This document shows, in pieces, positions 5,701-11,227 of a stretch of 11,227 bases of DNA. The notes beneath the pieces were generated by a model. It had not been told where the DNA came from. It saw only the letters and a program-made list of their open reading frames with translations, and ran no database searches. The position numbers were made by a program, and so were the translations under genes. Source of the DNA: Bacteroidales bacterium (GTDB taxonomy: Bacteria > Bacteroidota > Bacteroidia > Bacteroidales > UBA7960); contig PWNO01000216.1 in the NCBI GenBank assembly GCA_003557765.1, forward strand, positions 1 to 11,227, written 5' to 3'. Within the stretch, counting starts at the first letter, position 1. The number at the start of each line of letters is the position of its first letter.

Positions 5701-7874
5701 TCGTATGAAGTAACCTTAGCCCAATTATTATCGCTGCATTTAATCCAGGCCCGGTCCAGACCACCACCACCCTGGCCATCAAGAGTACTTGCCATACCAA
5801 TGCCGTCCCCGTGTGTATGCCATGCAAGACCAGAAAAGTCTACGCCAACAAAGAAGTCACCATGAATTGTAATGGGGTTGTTGAATTCTACATAAAAGGT
5901 TTCAAGGAACTGATCCGGAGTAACCCCTTCTCCGGTCGGGAAATCCTCCACATTATTCAGGGCCACGGCCTTGCTTGCCAGCACTGCTCCTGGGATCTCA
6001 TTGAAATCATAAACACGAAAATGCACATTGCCTGAACCGCTGGCTGCCATACTAATCCAGTAGTAGGCCCCTACGATGGTATGGGTTCCCTGAACATTGA
6101 AATGCATCCCTGTGCCGGTGTCACCATAAGCGTTGTTGCCGAAAATCCATCCTAGAGGGTTTCCGTCTCCATCAACCCACCGATACGTGCCAACCGCATT
6201 GGCCTGTTCCCAGTTTCCCGGCAGGATAACTTCTGGGTTGCCGCTCTTTGGCGTGTCATCGGATTGGTTTTGCGGGGCATAATCAAATGCAGCGATGTCA
6301 ATATAGCCTTGCCTGTTTAATGGCGGGGAGGTGTTTACAACCGCAGTGTTGCTTTGGGTGTTATTAAGAGTATTCATTCCGGTAATTGTTTTGGAGCCAC
6401 CCGGCGTAATGGTTATTTTGGCATCCGAAACCGGCTGAGTGTTTTGATCCTTGACAATAAACGTGATGGTATTTTGCTGCGGGGCCTCATCATCTTCCGG
6501 GGCAACACCATAGGTTTTTACACAGAGGTTATACGGCCAGTTTGTCCCACCACCCATCTGCGTCCATGATGTACCATTGGAACTGACCCAGCTTACTTCA
6601 TAATCTATGGTGGGATATGAATAATCGTTCCACTCCGCTTCAACAGGGATGGGATAATTATAACCGGGGGTATTATAATACACTTTGACATAAAAATCAT
6701 TTCCGGCGCTCACATCAATGGGGGTTGGCAGTTCCAGGGTTATAAAGCCGGCATTATCAATGGTTTGGTTGGGGATGCTGCCAAGCAGGCTGGAGAGGCT
6801 ACCGTTGTTAAAATTGTCATAGACCTCAAACCCAACCGTGGCACCACTTGACATGATATAGGTGCCAAGGGTTAACAGCTCATGATCTTTGTCAGGGGTG
6901 AACTTAATCAAAGCATATCCGGTATTGGTGCCAAAACCAAAACCCGAAGTTGAGCCAAGATGGTCAGAGTAATCTATGACCCTGTTTGAAGAATACGCTA
7001 TCTTATTGGGCCAATAGCCTACTTCATTATTTACCCTGGTATCCTGGTATGCAATATAAAAATAGCCTGACTCGCCCCAGTTCATTCCCCAGCTGTTTCT
7101 TACGATCCATGCCCCGCTACCGCCGGCTGTTTGCTTGTTGTCGTCCCAGCCGACTAAATTGACACCATGGTTGGGGTTGTCGCTGCCATGATAATAATAC
7201 GTAAAATCCATGCTGTTGTAAGAGTCATCAGCCCAATGCATTGCCGTATATAAAGCCCCCTGCTCCATAATGGCCTGTTTGATGATGTTTTCGTTGTTGG
7301 GTAGAAATACAGCATCGGTATGGTACATTACCGGCGGATTTCCGTTGTACGTGCTATGGTCATAATCATAATAGGGTGCATCCGCTTCAAGAATCGAACC
7401 CGATCCTCTCGAAAGGTAAGCCGTTGAAAAATAGTGGTTTCCTCCATCACATGGCCCCCAGGCGAATCCATGATTCTGTTTCATGTGATTTTCCGATAAG
7501 TTATAATGACCTTCATCCTGCATAAGCAACCAGCTTTCAATGGCGGCCAAAGTACTAAAAGTCCAGCAACTCCCGCAATTTCCCTGGTGCCTTACCTGTG
7601 TCAGATAACTTTGGCCAGACACATTGCGCAGATCAAAACTTGATGGCAGGTCTTTGATCTCCTTAAGGCCTGTATCCGATGTGGCAAATTTGATGGGTGA
7701 GGGGATGTAGCCTAATGCATGTCCTTCCTCCGTAGTTTTTTTCCATAACCCTTGTTCTTTTAGTTCCAGATAACGGACGTATTCGGGGTTTAAGGGCGCT
7801 TTTTGGGGCGTTTGCCCTGCAAGCATACAAGAGCAAAGAACCATTAAACTGAACGTGGTCAAGGCTTGTTTCAT
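2733..7874 (-). CDS. Modular secreted C1A (papain-family) cysteine protease with T9SS type A sorting domain
   Basis: 1713 residues from ATG 7872-7874. This start gives a signal peptide (MKQALTTFSLMVLCSCMLAG, cleavage before Gln21); the frame stays open 65 codons further upstream, but that part is a remnant of another gene. Domains: propeptide-like 21-75; papain fold about 77-295 with Gln97 (oxyanion), Cys103 in QGNCGSCW, His236 in NHGVNLVGWDD and Asn260 in VRNSWG; lectin-like about 300-456; Ig/CNA-B-like domain in two halves (469-498, 745-794) split by a ~245-residue insert; cleaved-adhesin/MAM-like (choice-of-anchor J) 830-1003; Fn3-like 1004-1110; cohesin-like about 1115-1250; five InlB-B-like repeats 1254-1626; T9SS type A tail 1640-1713 (VYPNPFNNTLTI, LPPGVYFLRM). 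Expected role: a secreted or surface-attached protease that binds protein or glycan, exported by Sec and then T9SS. The substrate is unknown. Domain borders are estimated by eye. Confidence 0.93.
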   Translation of the reverse strand: MKQALTTFSLMVLCSCMLAGQTPQKAPLNPEYVRYLELKEQGLWKKTTEEGHALGYIPSPIKFATSDTGLKEIKDLPSSFDLRNVSGQSYLTQVRHQGNCGSCWTFSTLAAIESWLLMQDEGHYNLSENHMKQNHGFAWGPCDGGNHYFSTAYLSRGSGSILEADAPYYDYDHSTYNGNPPVMYHTDAVFLPNNENIIKQAIMEQGALYTAMHWADDSYNSMDFTYYYHGSDNPNHGVNLVGWDDNKQTAGGSGAWIVRNSWGMNWGESGYFYIAYQDTRVNNEVGYWPNKIAYSSNRVIDYSDHLGSTSGFGFGTNTGYALIKFTPDKDHELLTLGTYIMSSGATVGFEVYDNFNNGSLSSLLGSIPNQTIDNAGFITLELPTPIDVSAGNDFYVKVYYNTPGYNYPIPVEAEWNDYSYPTIDYEVSWVSSNGTSWTQMGGGTNWPYNLCVKTYGVAPEDDEAPQQNTITFIVKDQNTQPVSDAKITITPGGSKTITGMNTLNNTQSNTAVVNTSPPLNRQGYIDIAAFDYAPQNQSDDTPKSGNPEVILPGNWEQANAVGTYRWVDGDGNPLGWIFGNNAYGDTGTGMHFNVQGTHTIVGAYYWISMAASGSGNVHFRVYDFNEIPGAVLASKAVALNNVEDFPTGEGVTPDQFLETFYVEFNNPITIHGDFFVGVDFSGLAWHTHGDGIGMASTLDGQGGGGLDRAWIKCSDNNWAKVTSYDPALNFDIGVFPVIQTDAEPIILYTDANGQAVADLAEGQYSYLVEKEGYTSESSAFILTGQDKTIEVQLSGVMAPPFGLLVETEGLNPGEALFSWNPEDNGHDPETISEGFEGDFPPAGWVRLNPDGGTGWTSINVGTSPLPGWNGGTADAAPDGGSKMAYATWAGGGASANDQWLVTPQITVEKGFEMSFYLRYWPDVYDDNLDIRISTTSQDDPSAFTIIVDQLAFTSGSSTSWELYTYSLTDFVSAGTPVYIAFREHVADNWDEGATIMLDNVAVGPKGKRNTLDIIQLERMCQAVDYADAALAPDMVTRDASVLTMPADVANTGKAFLGFNVFLNEAMVAEETEETQHLFTDLEEGDYTTGVQSVYTSGSSEIVTIDFEITNGVPPVGDNIMIIHNIDAFAGEIITVELEIINEDEFAGFSLDIPLPAGFDYIEGSAQLFREDGHLFNFDILPGNVARMLSTAVPTKPFLGNDGVILSFDLQTPDEEGTYVLNILDAMIANAQGNDIMTGAEPGTVTLEEVVIDEYTLTIHIVGNGSVEVDGIQYVEPVTVDENTVLGLEAFADTGWKFEGWSGMLTGDASTANITMDEDKNITATFAETPSEEYTLTVTIMGNGSVEVDGIQYAEPVTVDENTVLGLEAIADTGWQFESWSGELEGNDPEAEILMDTDKHIIVHFAINTYTLLYNAGENGSLTGETQQVVEHGADGSPVEAIPDEGYHFAQWSDGVEENPRTDTKVTADLEVTAEFTVNTYQITSSSNDGGIVDPEGNIVVTHGEDKTFVVIPEDENGYNIHDVLIDGESQGVITSHTFESVTQNHTIEAIFELKTYVITASASEGGSIDPEGDIVVDHGESQLFTITPDEGYDILDVLIDGESVGAVEDYEFNGVTHSHTISAEFYVDETGMETLAEQATVYPNPFNNTLTITNASGLRNITLKNLFGQPVFEIETVSTDEEVINTESLPPGVYFLRMAGTDGSHRVLKIMKE
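3753..4115 (-). repeat. Near-identical tandem 237-bp repeat within protease gene
   Basis: Repeats 1 and 2 of the InlB-B-like array (from residues 1254 and 1333, 79 codons apart) are almost the same. 42 of the first 49 residues match. At DNA level the ~107 bp blocks from 3753 and from 3990 differ at only about five positions. Repeats 3-5 (from about residues 1408, 1479 and 1555) are much more divergent. This points to recent duplication or gene conversion of the first two units. Confidence 0.85.
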
Positions 7875-7949
7875 TTTACATTGGATTTGATGGCTAATCT
7901 CGTGTTTTATTGTTTGAGTACTTCCTGTTGATCTGTGTTCACACTTGTT

Positions 7950-8135
7950 GCTGATCGGGGTCTCATAAAAATATGAACCATCACCAGATGAAAAGGCATG
8001 GAAGAAAACCTTTCCGGCAGCATAACTTACAGCGCCACTTGCGTCTGTGGCATCTCCCCCGGCAAACACAAAGCCTTGCTGGGCCTGTGTGAGCTAGGGG
8101 ATGCATAGCAATAACAAAGAGAATTGCTGTTTCAT
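7950..8135 (-). pseudogene. Truncated secreted-protein gene (T9SS-type N-terminus) with early stop
   Basis: From ATG 8133-8135 the frame reads MKQQFSLLLLCIP, TAG (8094-8096), then LTQAQQGFVFAGGDATDASG and AVSYAAGKVFFHAFSSGDGS, ending near YFYETPIS at 7950. This resembles the N-terminus of many Bacteroidota T9SS cargo proteins: signal peptide, then GGxATGxGGSVSYSxGQVxYxxxxGxxGS...QQPYE. The amber stop falls inside the signal peptide and everything after the first ~60 residues is missing. The remnant merges in frame with the leader of the protease gene, so automatic start calls at the GTG near 8069 would wrongly extend the protease. The family resemblance is from memory of the motif. Confidence 0.65.
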
Positions 8136-8147
8136 GGCCATGGGCCA

Positions 8148-8167
8148 GGTTAAACAACCATTTAACC
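8148..8167. repeat. Hairpin upstream of the pseudogene start
   Basis: GGTTAAA (8148-8154) and TTTAACC (8161-8167) form a perfect 7-bp stem with a 6-nt loop. No T run follows on either strand. It sits 12 bp upstream of the ATG at 8135 and, if the weak promoter at 8174-8205 is real, at the very 5' end of the transcript that runs into the protease gene. Confidence 0.5.
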
Positions 8168-8173
8168 CCTCTG

Positions 8174-8205
8174 TAAAGTTAATAAAAACTTCTATAAAAA
8201 CTAAA
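8174..8205 (-). promoter_or_regulatory. Weak candidate promoter for protease transcript
   Basis: The minus strand has TTTA (8202-8205), a 20-bp spacer, and TAACTTTA (8174-8181). Both elements differ from the Bacteroidota consensus by one base (final G to A), but the spacing is exact. It would have served the truncated gene at 7950-8135 and could now drive the protease with a leader of about 290 nt. I see no better promoter between 7875 and 8173. Confidence 0.25.
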
Positions 8206-8260
8206 CACATGAAGCTTTTTACATATATTAACAAATAATACGTATGAGAGTAAGAAGTCG

Positions 8261-8446
8261 TTACCTGTTGCTGGGATGTTCGGTCTCTCTGAAAATGTTT
8301 TCTTCCAGAATATCATCAGTGTAATTTGCTTCTATGATGATATGATTCAGTTAAGAGAAGGTGTATTCATAGTGACAGGTGTCGGTCAGAAACAATATCC
8401 TGTCCGCATAGGTATGATCCATCAAATAACCCAGGCAGGGCAAATT
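8261..8446 (-). pseudogene. MBL-fold metallo-hydrolase fragment broken by two stops
   Basis: One minus-strand frame reads NLPCLGYLMDHTYADRILFL, TDTCHYEYTFS, TAA (8351-8353), LNHIIIEANYTDDILEENIF, RETEHPSNR, TAA (8261-8263), RLLT. This matches the middle of YycJ-like/phage-type metallo-beta-lactamase-fold hydrolases, where HDVPCLGYLI, a metal-binding Asp in FxTDT, and LxxxIIEANYxxDILxxN...HPxxRxR occur in this order. The N-terminal HxHxDH motif and the C-terminal part are absent. Both stops could come from single-base changes of CAA codons. The frame from 8594 down to about 8447 (KVRAAKGCWIF...) may hold a frameshifted upstream piece. It is a dead gene remnant; 8447-8587 otherwise shows nothing firm. 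Confidence 0.65.
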
Positions 8447-8587
8447 TAAGGTGGGTTACACGCCGCACACAAACTGTAACAAAAATCCAACAACCTTTTG
8501 CGGCACGCACTTTATGCCTAAAACAAGACGTTGTGTGTCGCAAACAAAGAGAGGATTGCATAATACTATAAATTATTTTGGTATTTG

Positions 8588-8619
8588 TTTGCATGTTTAA
8601 AACAGATGTATTATATTTA
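8588..8619 (+). promoter_or_regulatory. Promoter of outer-membrane barrel gene
   Basis: TTTG (8588-8591), exactly 20 bp, then TATATTTA (8612-8619), which matches seven of eight positions of the Bacteroidota -7 element. The predicted transcription start near 8626 gives a leader of about 50-65 nt before the start region of the barrel gene. Confidence 0.55.
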
Positions 8620-8691
8620 CTGTCAGTTAAAGAATTATATATGCCATTTTATAGTCAAACAAAATGACTGAAATCATGAAAGAAAAAGATT

Positions 8692-10437
8692 TTGACCAAG
8701 AACCCACATACATGCCGGATGCTGGTCTTCTGCCTGTTTTTTTTGTGTAGCGGCTCAGTACAAAAAATTGTTGCTTCTTCCGGGTTCTCTTTCTCCGGAC
8801 AAAGCACGCTCATCGGTCAATATTCCAATCACCAGCCCTTTGGGCACGCAGTGCCTCCCGAACACCTCACTTGGCAAGTAAGAGGCAGACTCTCCCTGTT
8901 TCATCTGCCCGTGACTGTATCGTCTGTCTTATCCACACAGCAGGACAGCCGTGCACAGCGTATGAATCATGTGTCTGTAGGACTCGATACGCGTGCGCTG
9001 TTGCGCACGATTGACACCACCGGACGTTTTGGCTTTCTTCGGGGCATACAAACCCTCGAAGCAGGACGCACCCGTCCGCAATATGCTTCCCTGATGCTTC
9101 ATGGCATCACGGTGGATGGGGTTAATCTTTCGGTGCAGGCGCGAGCTTTTCATGCTGCCGTTGTGTATGGCAACAGCAAGCGCTCCGTCGGACGTGGTGT
9201 CTATCTCCAGCAGCAGCACAAGCAGCGCATGCTGTATGGTCGCATTGGGGCTGGTAACGAAGACCGTACTTTTCTTTATGTATCTGTGCTTCATGCCCGC
9301 GACGATGCCGCAAGCATCGAACCTGCCGGGAAATACTACCACTGGCCGGCCGACACACTTATACACCACCTCGACACCTTGTTCCATGAGGCTGACTCTG
9401 CCCGGGTATTCCATAAGCCGGGCGAAGTGCTGATCCCAGGCATTGAACTGGGGACTAGCCTTTTCGGCCGCAGGCTCTCCATTGGAGGAGAAGTAGCAGG
9501 AATGGTCAACACAGCCAACACCGAAAGTGATCTGGTCGATGTTGATGATCGCTTACCAGGATTTGTGGACCGCATTCATTCGCCCCGACTTTCCACCTCC
9601 CTGTCGTATGCCTATGCCATAAACACCGGGCTGCAACTGTCGGCAACACGCATTCAAGCTTCGTACCGGCATATCGAGCCCGGGTATTTTTCACCTGGAA
9701 CGCCATTTATGCGCCAGGATCAACGCAGTTATACCATACGCGCAAGCCAATTCTTCTGGAACCGGAAACTGACCCTGCAACCGCACTTCCGCCGGATGGA
9801 TGACAACCTGTTAAACCAACACAGAAATACAACCCATACCACCGTATGGGGCATAGCTGCCACTATGCGACTGACCAACCTGCCCTGGGTTAGCCTCTCA
9901 TTCTCACCGCACCGCCAGGAAATGGACGACGACACCCGTCCGGTCAAAAACAAAGCAGAGGTGATCACCCTGTCTTCGGGGATGAATTATGCCCTCAGGG
10001 AGCAGATCCACGCAAACACCTCGTTGTCATGGTCGCACCAGCAAAGCACCATCCTTCAGGGCCAGGATGAGCGAAGCCATACAGGAAACAACATCTCACT
10101 GCAACAATCGCTGCGCTTTCCTGTCGGGTTGCAGCTGATTGCAAACGGCGGACTTTATTTCCTGGAAAGTAAAGAAACAACCACTACGAGTTACCAGGCC
10201 ATGTTTCGCGGCAACTATCATGTATCGGAGCAATGGATGGTATCCCTGGGAGGGCGCCATTTTAACCAGGATGGCGACAGGAAACGATGGAGTATTCGCC
10301 TGGAGACATCGTACGATTTCGGGCCCTTCGGCAGGGTACAGCTCCTGGCCGAGCCGGTCTACTACCGCGAGGTGCTGAACCCCGAAAGGGAATACGACCG
10401 GTACGTGGTACGCCTGCAGTATGTCACCACATGGTGA
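8692..10437 (+). CDS. Predicted outer-membrane beta-barrel protein
   Basis: 581 residues from TTG 8692, or 572 from ATG 8719. A signal peptide (hydrophobic MLVFCLFFLCSG, likely cleavage near VAS-SG) leads into a protein of alternating polar and hydrophobic strands with aromatic girdles. Examples are LSTSLSYAYAINTGLQLSAT, YTIRASQFFWNRKLTLQPHF, NISLQQSLRFPVGLQLIANG and the terminal YDRYVVRLQYVTTW, ending in Trp as barrels often end in an aromatic residue. There are no cytoplasmic or enzyme motifs. I do not recognise a named family. The N-terminus is odd: an ATG at 8676 lies out of frame by one base, and removing one A after it would give MKKKILTKNPHTCRMLVF, a far better signal peptide than either in-frame start. 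A promoter lies upstream and another secreted protein lies 342 bp downstream on the same strand. Its base composition is more G+C-rich than the flanking spacers. Confidence 0.8.
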   Translation: MTKNPHTCRMLVFCLFFLCSGSVQKIVASSGFSFSGQSTLIGQYSNHQPFGHAVPPEHLTWQVRGRLSLFHLPVTVSSVLSTQQDSRAQRMNHVSVGLDTRALLRTIDTTGRFGFLRGIQTLEAGRTRPQYASLMLHGITVDGVNLSVQARAFHAAVVYGNSKRSVGRGVYLQQQHKQRMLYGRIGAGNEDRTFLYVSVLHARDDAASIEPAGKYYHWPADTLIHHLDTLFHEADSARVFHKPGEVLIPGIELGTSLFGRRLSIGGEVAGMVNTANTESDLVDVDDRLPGFVDRIHSPRLSTSLSYAYAINTGLQLSATRIQASYRHIEPGYFSPGTPFMRQDQRSYTIRASQFFWNRKLTLQPHFRRMDDNLLNQHRNTTHTTVWGIAATMRLTNLPWVSLSFSPHRQEMDDDTRPVKNKAEVITLSSGMNYALREQIHANTSLSWSHQQSTILQGQDERSHTGNNISLQQSLRFPVGLQLIANGGLYFLESKETTTTSYQAMFRGNYHVSEQWMVSLGGRHFNQDGDRKRWSIRLETSYDFGPFGRVQLLAEPVYYREVLNPEREYDRYVVRLQYVTTW

Positions 10438-10513
10438 AGCAGCTGAGGTACGGGGAATTGTTTGGAACATACTCCAGAGGGCTATTTGATATAAAGGGGA
10501 TGTTTGCTGAGAA

Positions 10514-10558
10514 ACTTGAGAGGCTTTAGGGACTTGAGAAACGTTACAGACTCGAGGG
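10514..10558. repeat. Degenerate 18-bp-period repeat
   Basis: ACTTGAGA occurs at 10514-10521 and 10532-10539, and the related ACTCGAGG at 10550-10557, each 18 bp apart. Only the first eight bases of each unit are conserved. Confidence 0.5.
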
Positions 10559-10587
10559 TTTGCCATCAAGCGACTGTAAGTGGCGAC

Positions 10588-10643
10588 TTTTTCAACCTTT
10601 CGGCTTTTCGACGTTTCGTCCTTTTGATATTTCTGGATTTCAA
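10588..10643. repeat. Seven degenerate 8-bp units (NNTTTCRN)
   Basis: Seven consecutive octamers keep TTT in the same phase: TTTTTCAA, CCTTTCGG, CTTTTCGA, CGTTTCGT, CCTTTTGA, TATTTCTG, GATTTCAA. On the minus strand the pattern is a run of TYGAAA-like units. The regular 8-bp phase over 56 bp is unlikely to be chance. Such degenerate short arrays occur in Bacteroidota intergenic DNA; the function is unknown. Confidence 0.6.
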
Positions 10644-10725
10644 CATAAAGAAAAAAACATGAAACGAGCCATGCCAAATAAATTGACATACACGACGATG
10701 TTTATTGCATGGCGAGTTTGGCTTC

Positions 10726-10759
10726 ACCGAGCTTGCAAGTGCTCGGTTCATCTGACCGA
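10726..10759 (+). promoter_or_regulatory. Two competing hairpins in the leader of the downstream gene
   Basis: ACCGAGC (10726-10732) pairs with GCTCGGT (10741-10747) as a 7-bp stem with an 8-nt loop. TCGGT (10743-10747), the last part of that stem, can instead pair with ACCGA (10755-10759) as a 5-bp stem with a 7-nt loop. The two are mutually exclusive and end 20 bp before the ATG at 10780. This could be a regulatory switch, but there is no T run and no known riboswitch or ligand motif. Confidence 0.3.
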
Positions 10760-10779
10760 AACATAAAAATCATAAACAA

Positions 10780-11227
10780 ATGAAAATCAACCGTCAACAC
10801 ACCCGCTTTGCGCAGCATGCCAGCCCTCACTGCATGCACAATGCCCAAACAAAGCCGGCAGATAGGAGCGAATATCCTGTTTGTACTGCAAAAGGACCCT
10901 TCCGGTCGTTTTTGATTGTACTGGCAGTCATTGCCTGGATGTTTGCACCCATCGGTGCCGCCGGTCAACATGTCAACATGCAAATGAACCTGCCCCCTCC
11001 TGGTACCTTAAATCCGGAGGACCTCATGGAGATCATTTCCTTTAACAACACTTCAGCCAATACCATGCATGTAGCCATGATGGTGACCGTGGAGGAAGAC
11101 ATGGATGGGCTGGTGTTCAGCGGGATGTCGTCTGTTTTTTCTCTTCCTCCGGGTATGTCGGTGCCAGACTACACGGTTTTTGAACCTGTGGAGGTGGAGT
11201 ATGTTGATCCCATGCTTGAAGACTATG
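10780..11227 (+). CDS. Secreted protein of unknown function, C-terminus beyond right edge
   Basis: Open from ATG 10780 to the window end (149 codons plus one base). A hydrophobic segment at residues 45-58 (LIVLAVIAWMFAPI, then GAAGQ) is a signal peptide core, preceded by an unusually long n-region of about 40 residues. A later in-frame ATG at residue 19 is possible, but the 10780 start has the A-rich upstream sequence and the ATGAAA context typical of the group. The mature part begins QHVNMQMNLPPPGTLNPEDL and continues with FNNTSANTMHVAMMVTVEED and LPPGMSVPDY. This NNTS...V...G...LPPG layout is reminiscent of secreted Bacteroidota proteins annotated with the TANFOR domain, often long and multi-domain, but I cannot assign it with confidence. 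It follows the barrel gene on the same strand and may share its function. Confidence 0.75.
   Translation, partial: MKINRQHTRFAQHASPHCMHNAQTKPADRSEYPVCTAKGPFRSFLIVLAVIAWMFAPIGAAGQHVNMQMNLPPPGTLNPEDLMEIISFNNTSANTMHVAMMVTVEEDMDGLVFSGMSSVFSLPPGMSVPDYTVFEPVEVEYVDPMLEDY

Larger units (their letters stand above)
10438..10779. other. Intergenic spacer without a supported gene
   Basis: This 342-bp stretch between the barrel gene and the next secreted protein holds no coding region I can defend. It contains an 18-bp-period repeat (10514-10558), an 8-bp-period array (10588-10643) and two mutually exclusive hairpins (10726-10759). A 35-codon frame (10659-10766, MKRAMPNKLTYTT...) starts with a plausible ATG but lacks convincing composition. 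I find no clear intrinsic terminator and no TAnnTTTG promoter, so it is open whether the two genes are co-transcribed. Confidence 0.6.

Noticed and set aside
8367..8594. 75-codon minus-strand frame as an intact gene
   Set aside because: Its downstream half is out of frame with the clear hydrolase-like reading at 8261-8446. At most it carries a frameshifted upstream piece of that pseudogene.
8929..9414. 161-codon minus-strand frame inside the barrel gene
   Set aside because: It lies wholly antisense to a well-supported coding region with consistent strand periodicity.
10514..10643. CRISPR-like array
   Set aside because: Repeat units are 8 and 18 bp, degenerate and without spacers; no cas genes are present.
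10096..10689. 197-codon antisense frame
   Set aside because: It runs against the 3' end of the barrel gene and through the 8-bp repeat array, whose translation produces its odd KSRKVEK-like stretch. It has no domain or signal.
10659..10766. 35-codon frame beginning MKRAMPNKL
   Set aside because: Start context is plausible but the composition is unconvincing and it overlaps hairpins. It is kept only as a possible leader frame in the findings.
1..11227. DGR template repeat or reverse transcriptase, tRNA/rRNA, transposase
   Set aside because: Reading by eye I found no second copy of the variable-region flanks, no reverse-transcriptase motif, no RNA gene and no transposase in the window.

Overview
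The window looks like a chromosomal segment of a Bacteroidota (Bacteroidetes) bacterium. The evidence is a type IX secretion (T9SS) type A sorting domain, two proteins of the Fibrobacter succinogenes major paralogous (FISUMP) family, a lipoprotein with a Bacteroidota-style surface-export signal, start regions without clear Shine-Dalgarno sequences, and promoters of the TTTG-N20-TAnnTTTG type. Nearly every gene encodes a secreted, surface or outer-membrane product. No housekeeping gene, tRNA, rRNA, insertion sequence or CRISPR array was seen.

Left part (1-2732, minus strand): a secreted FISUMP protein cut by the left edge (1-1027) has its own promoter. Upstream of it lies a compact FISUMP surface lipoprotein (1357-2049). 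The C-terminal ~50 codons of that lipoprotein have a composition unlike the rest of the gene: more than half are NNC codons. A perfect 10-bp inverted repeat lies 22 bp past the stop, followed by a separate intrinsic terminator and then a second one. Together these resemble the target (variable-region) gene of a diversity-generating retroelement (DGR), although no reverse transcriptase or template repeat is in view. From 2050 to 2732 there is only a promoter and short coding-like fragments broken by stops.

Centre (2733-8135, minus strand): a 1713-residue modular secreted cysteine protease has a signal peptide, a papain-type C1A domain with complete catalytic residues, a lectin-like domain, a split Ig-like domain with a large insertion, a cleaved-adhesin/MAM-like domain, a cohesin-like domain, five InlB-B-like repeats and a T9SS sorting tail. 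Its open frame runs 65 codons upstream into the remains of another secreted-protein gene (7950-8135), so a longest-ORF start call would hide the true signal peptide.

8136-8691 is a gene graveyard that includes a recognisable piece of an MBL-fold metallo-hydrolase broken by two stops (8261-8446). From 8588 the direction switches to plus. A promoter precedes a predicted outer-membrane beta-barrel protein (8692-10437) whose N-terminus suggests a one-base frameshift at the start codon. A repeat-rich, 342-bp gap follows, and then a second secreted protein runs off the right edge (10780-11227).

The common theme is display and secretion at the cell surface: a possibly hypervariable lipoprotein, a T9SS-exported adhesive protease, and a barrel/secreted-protein pair. 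No direct functional link between these groups can be shown from the sequence alone.
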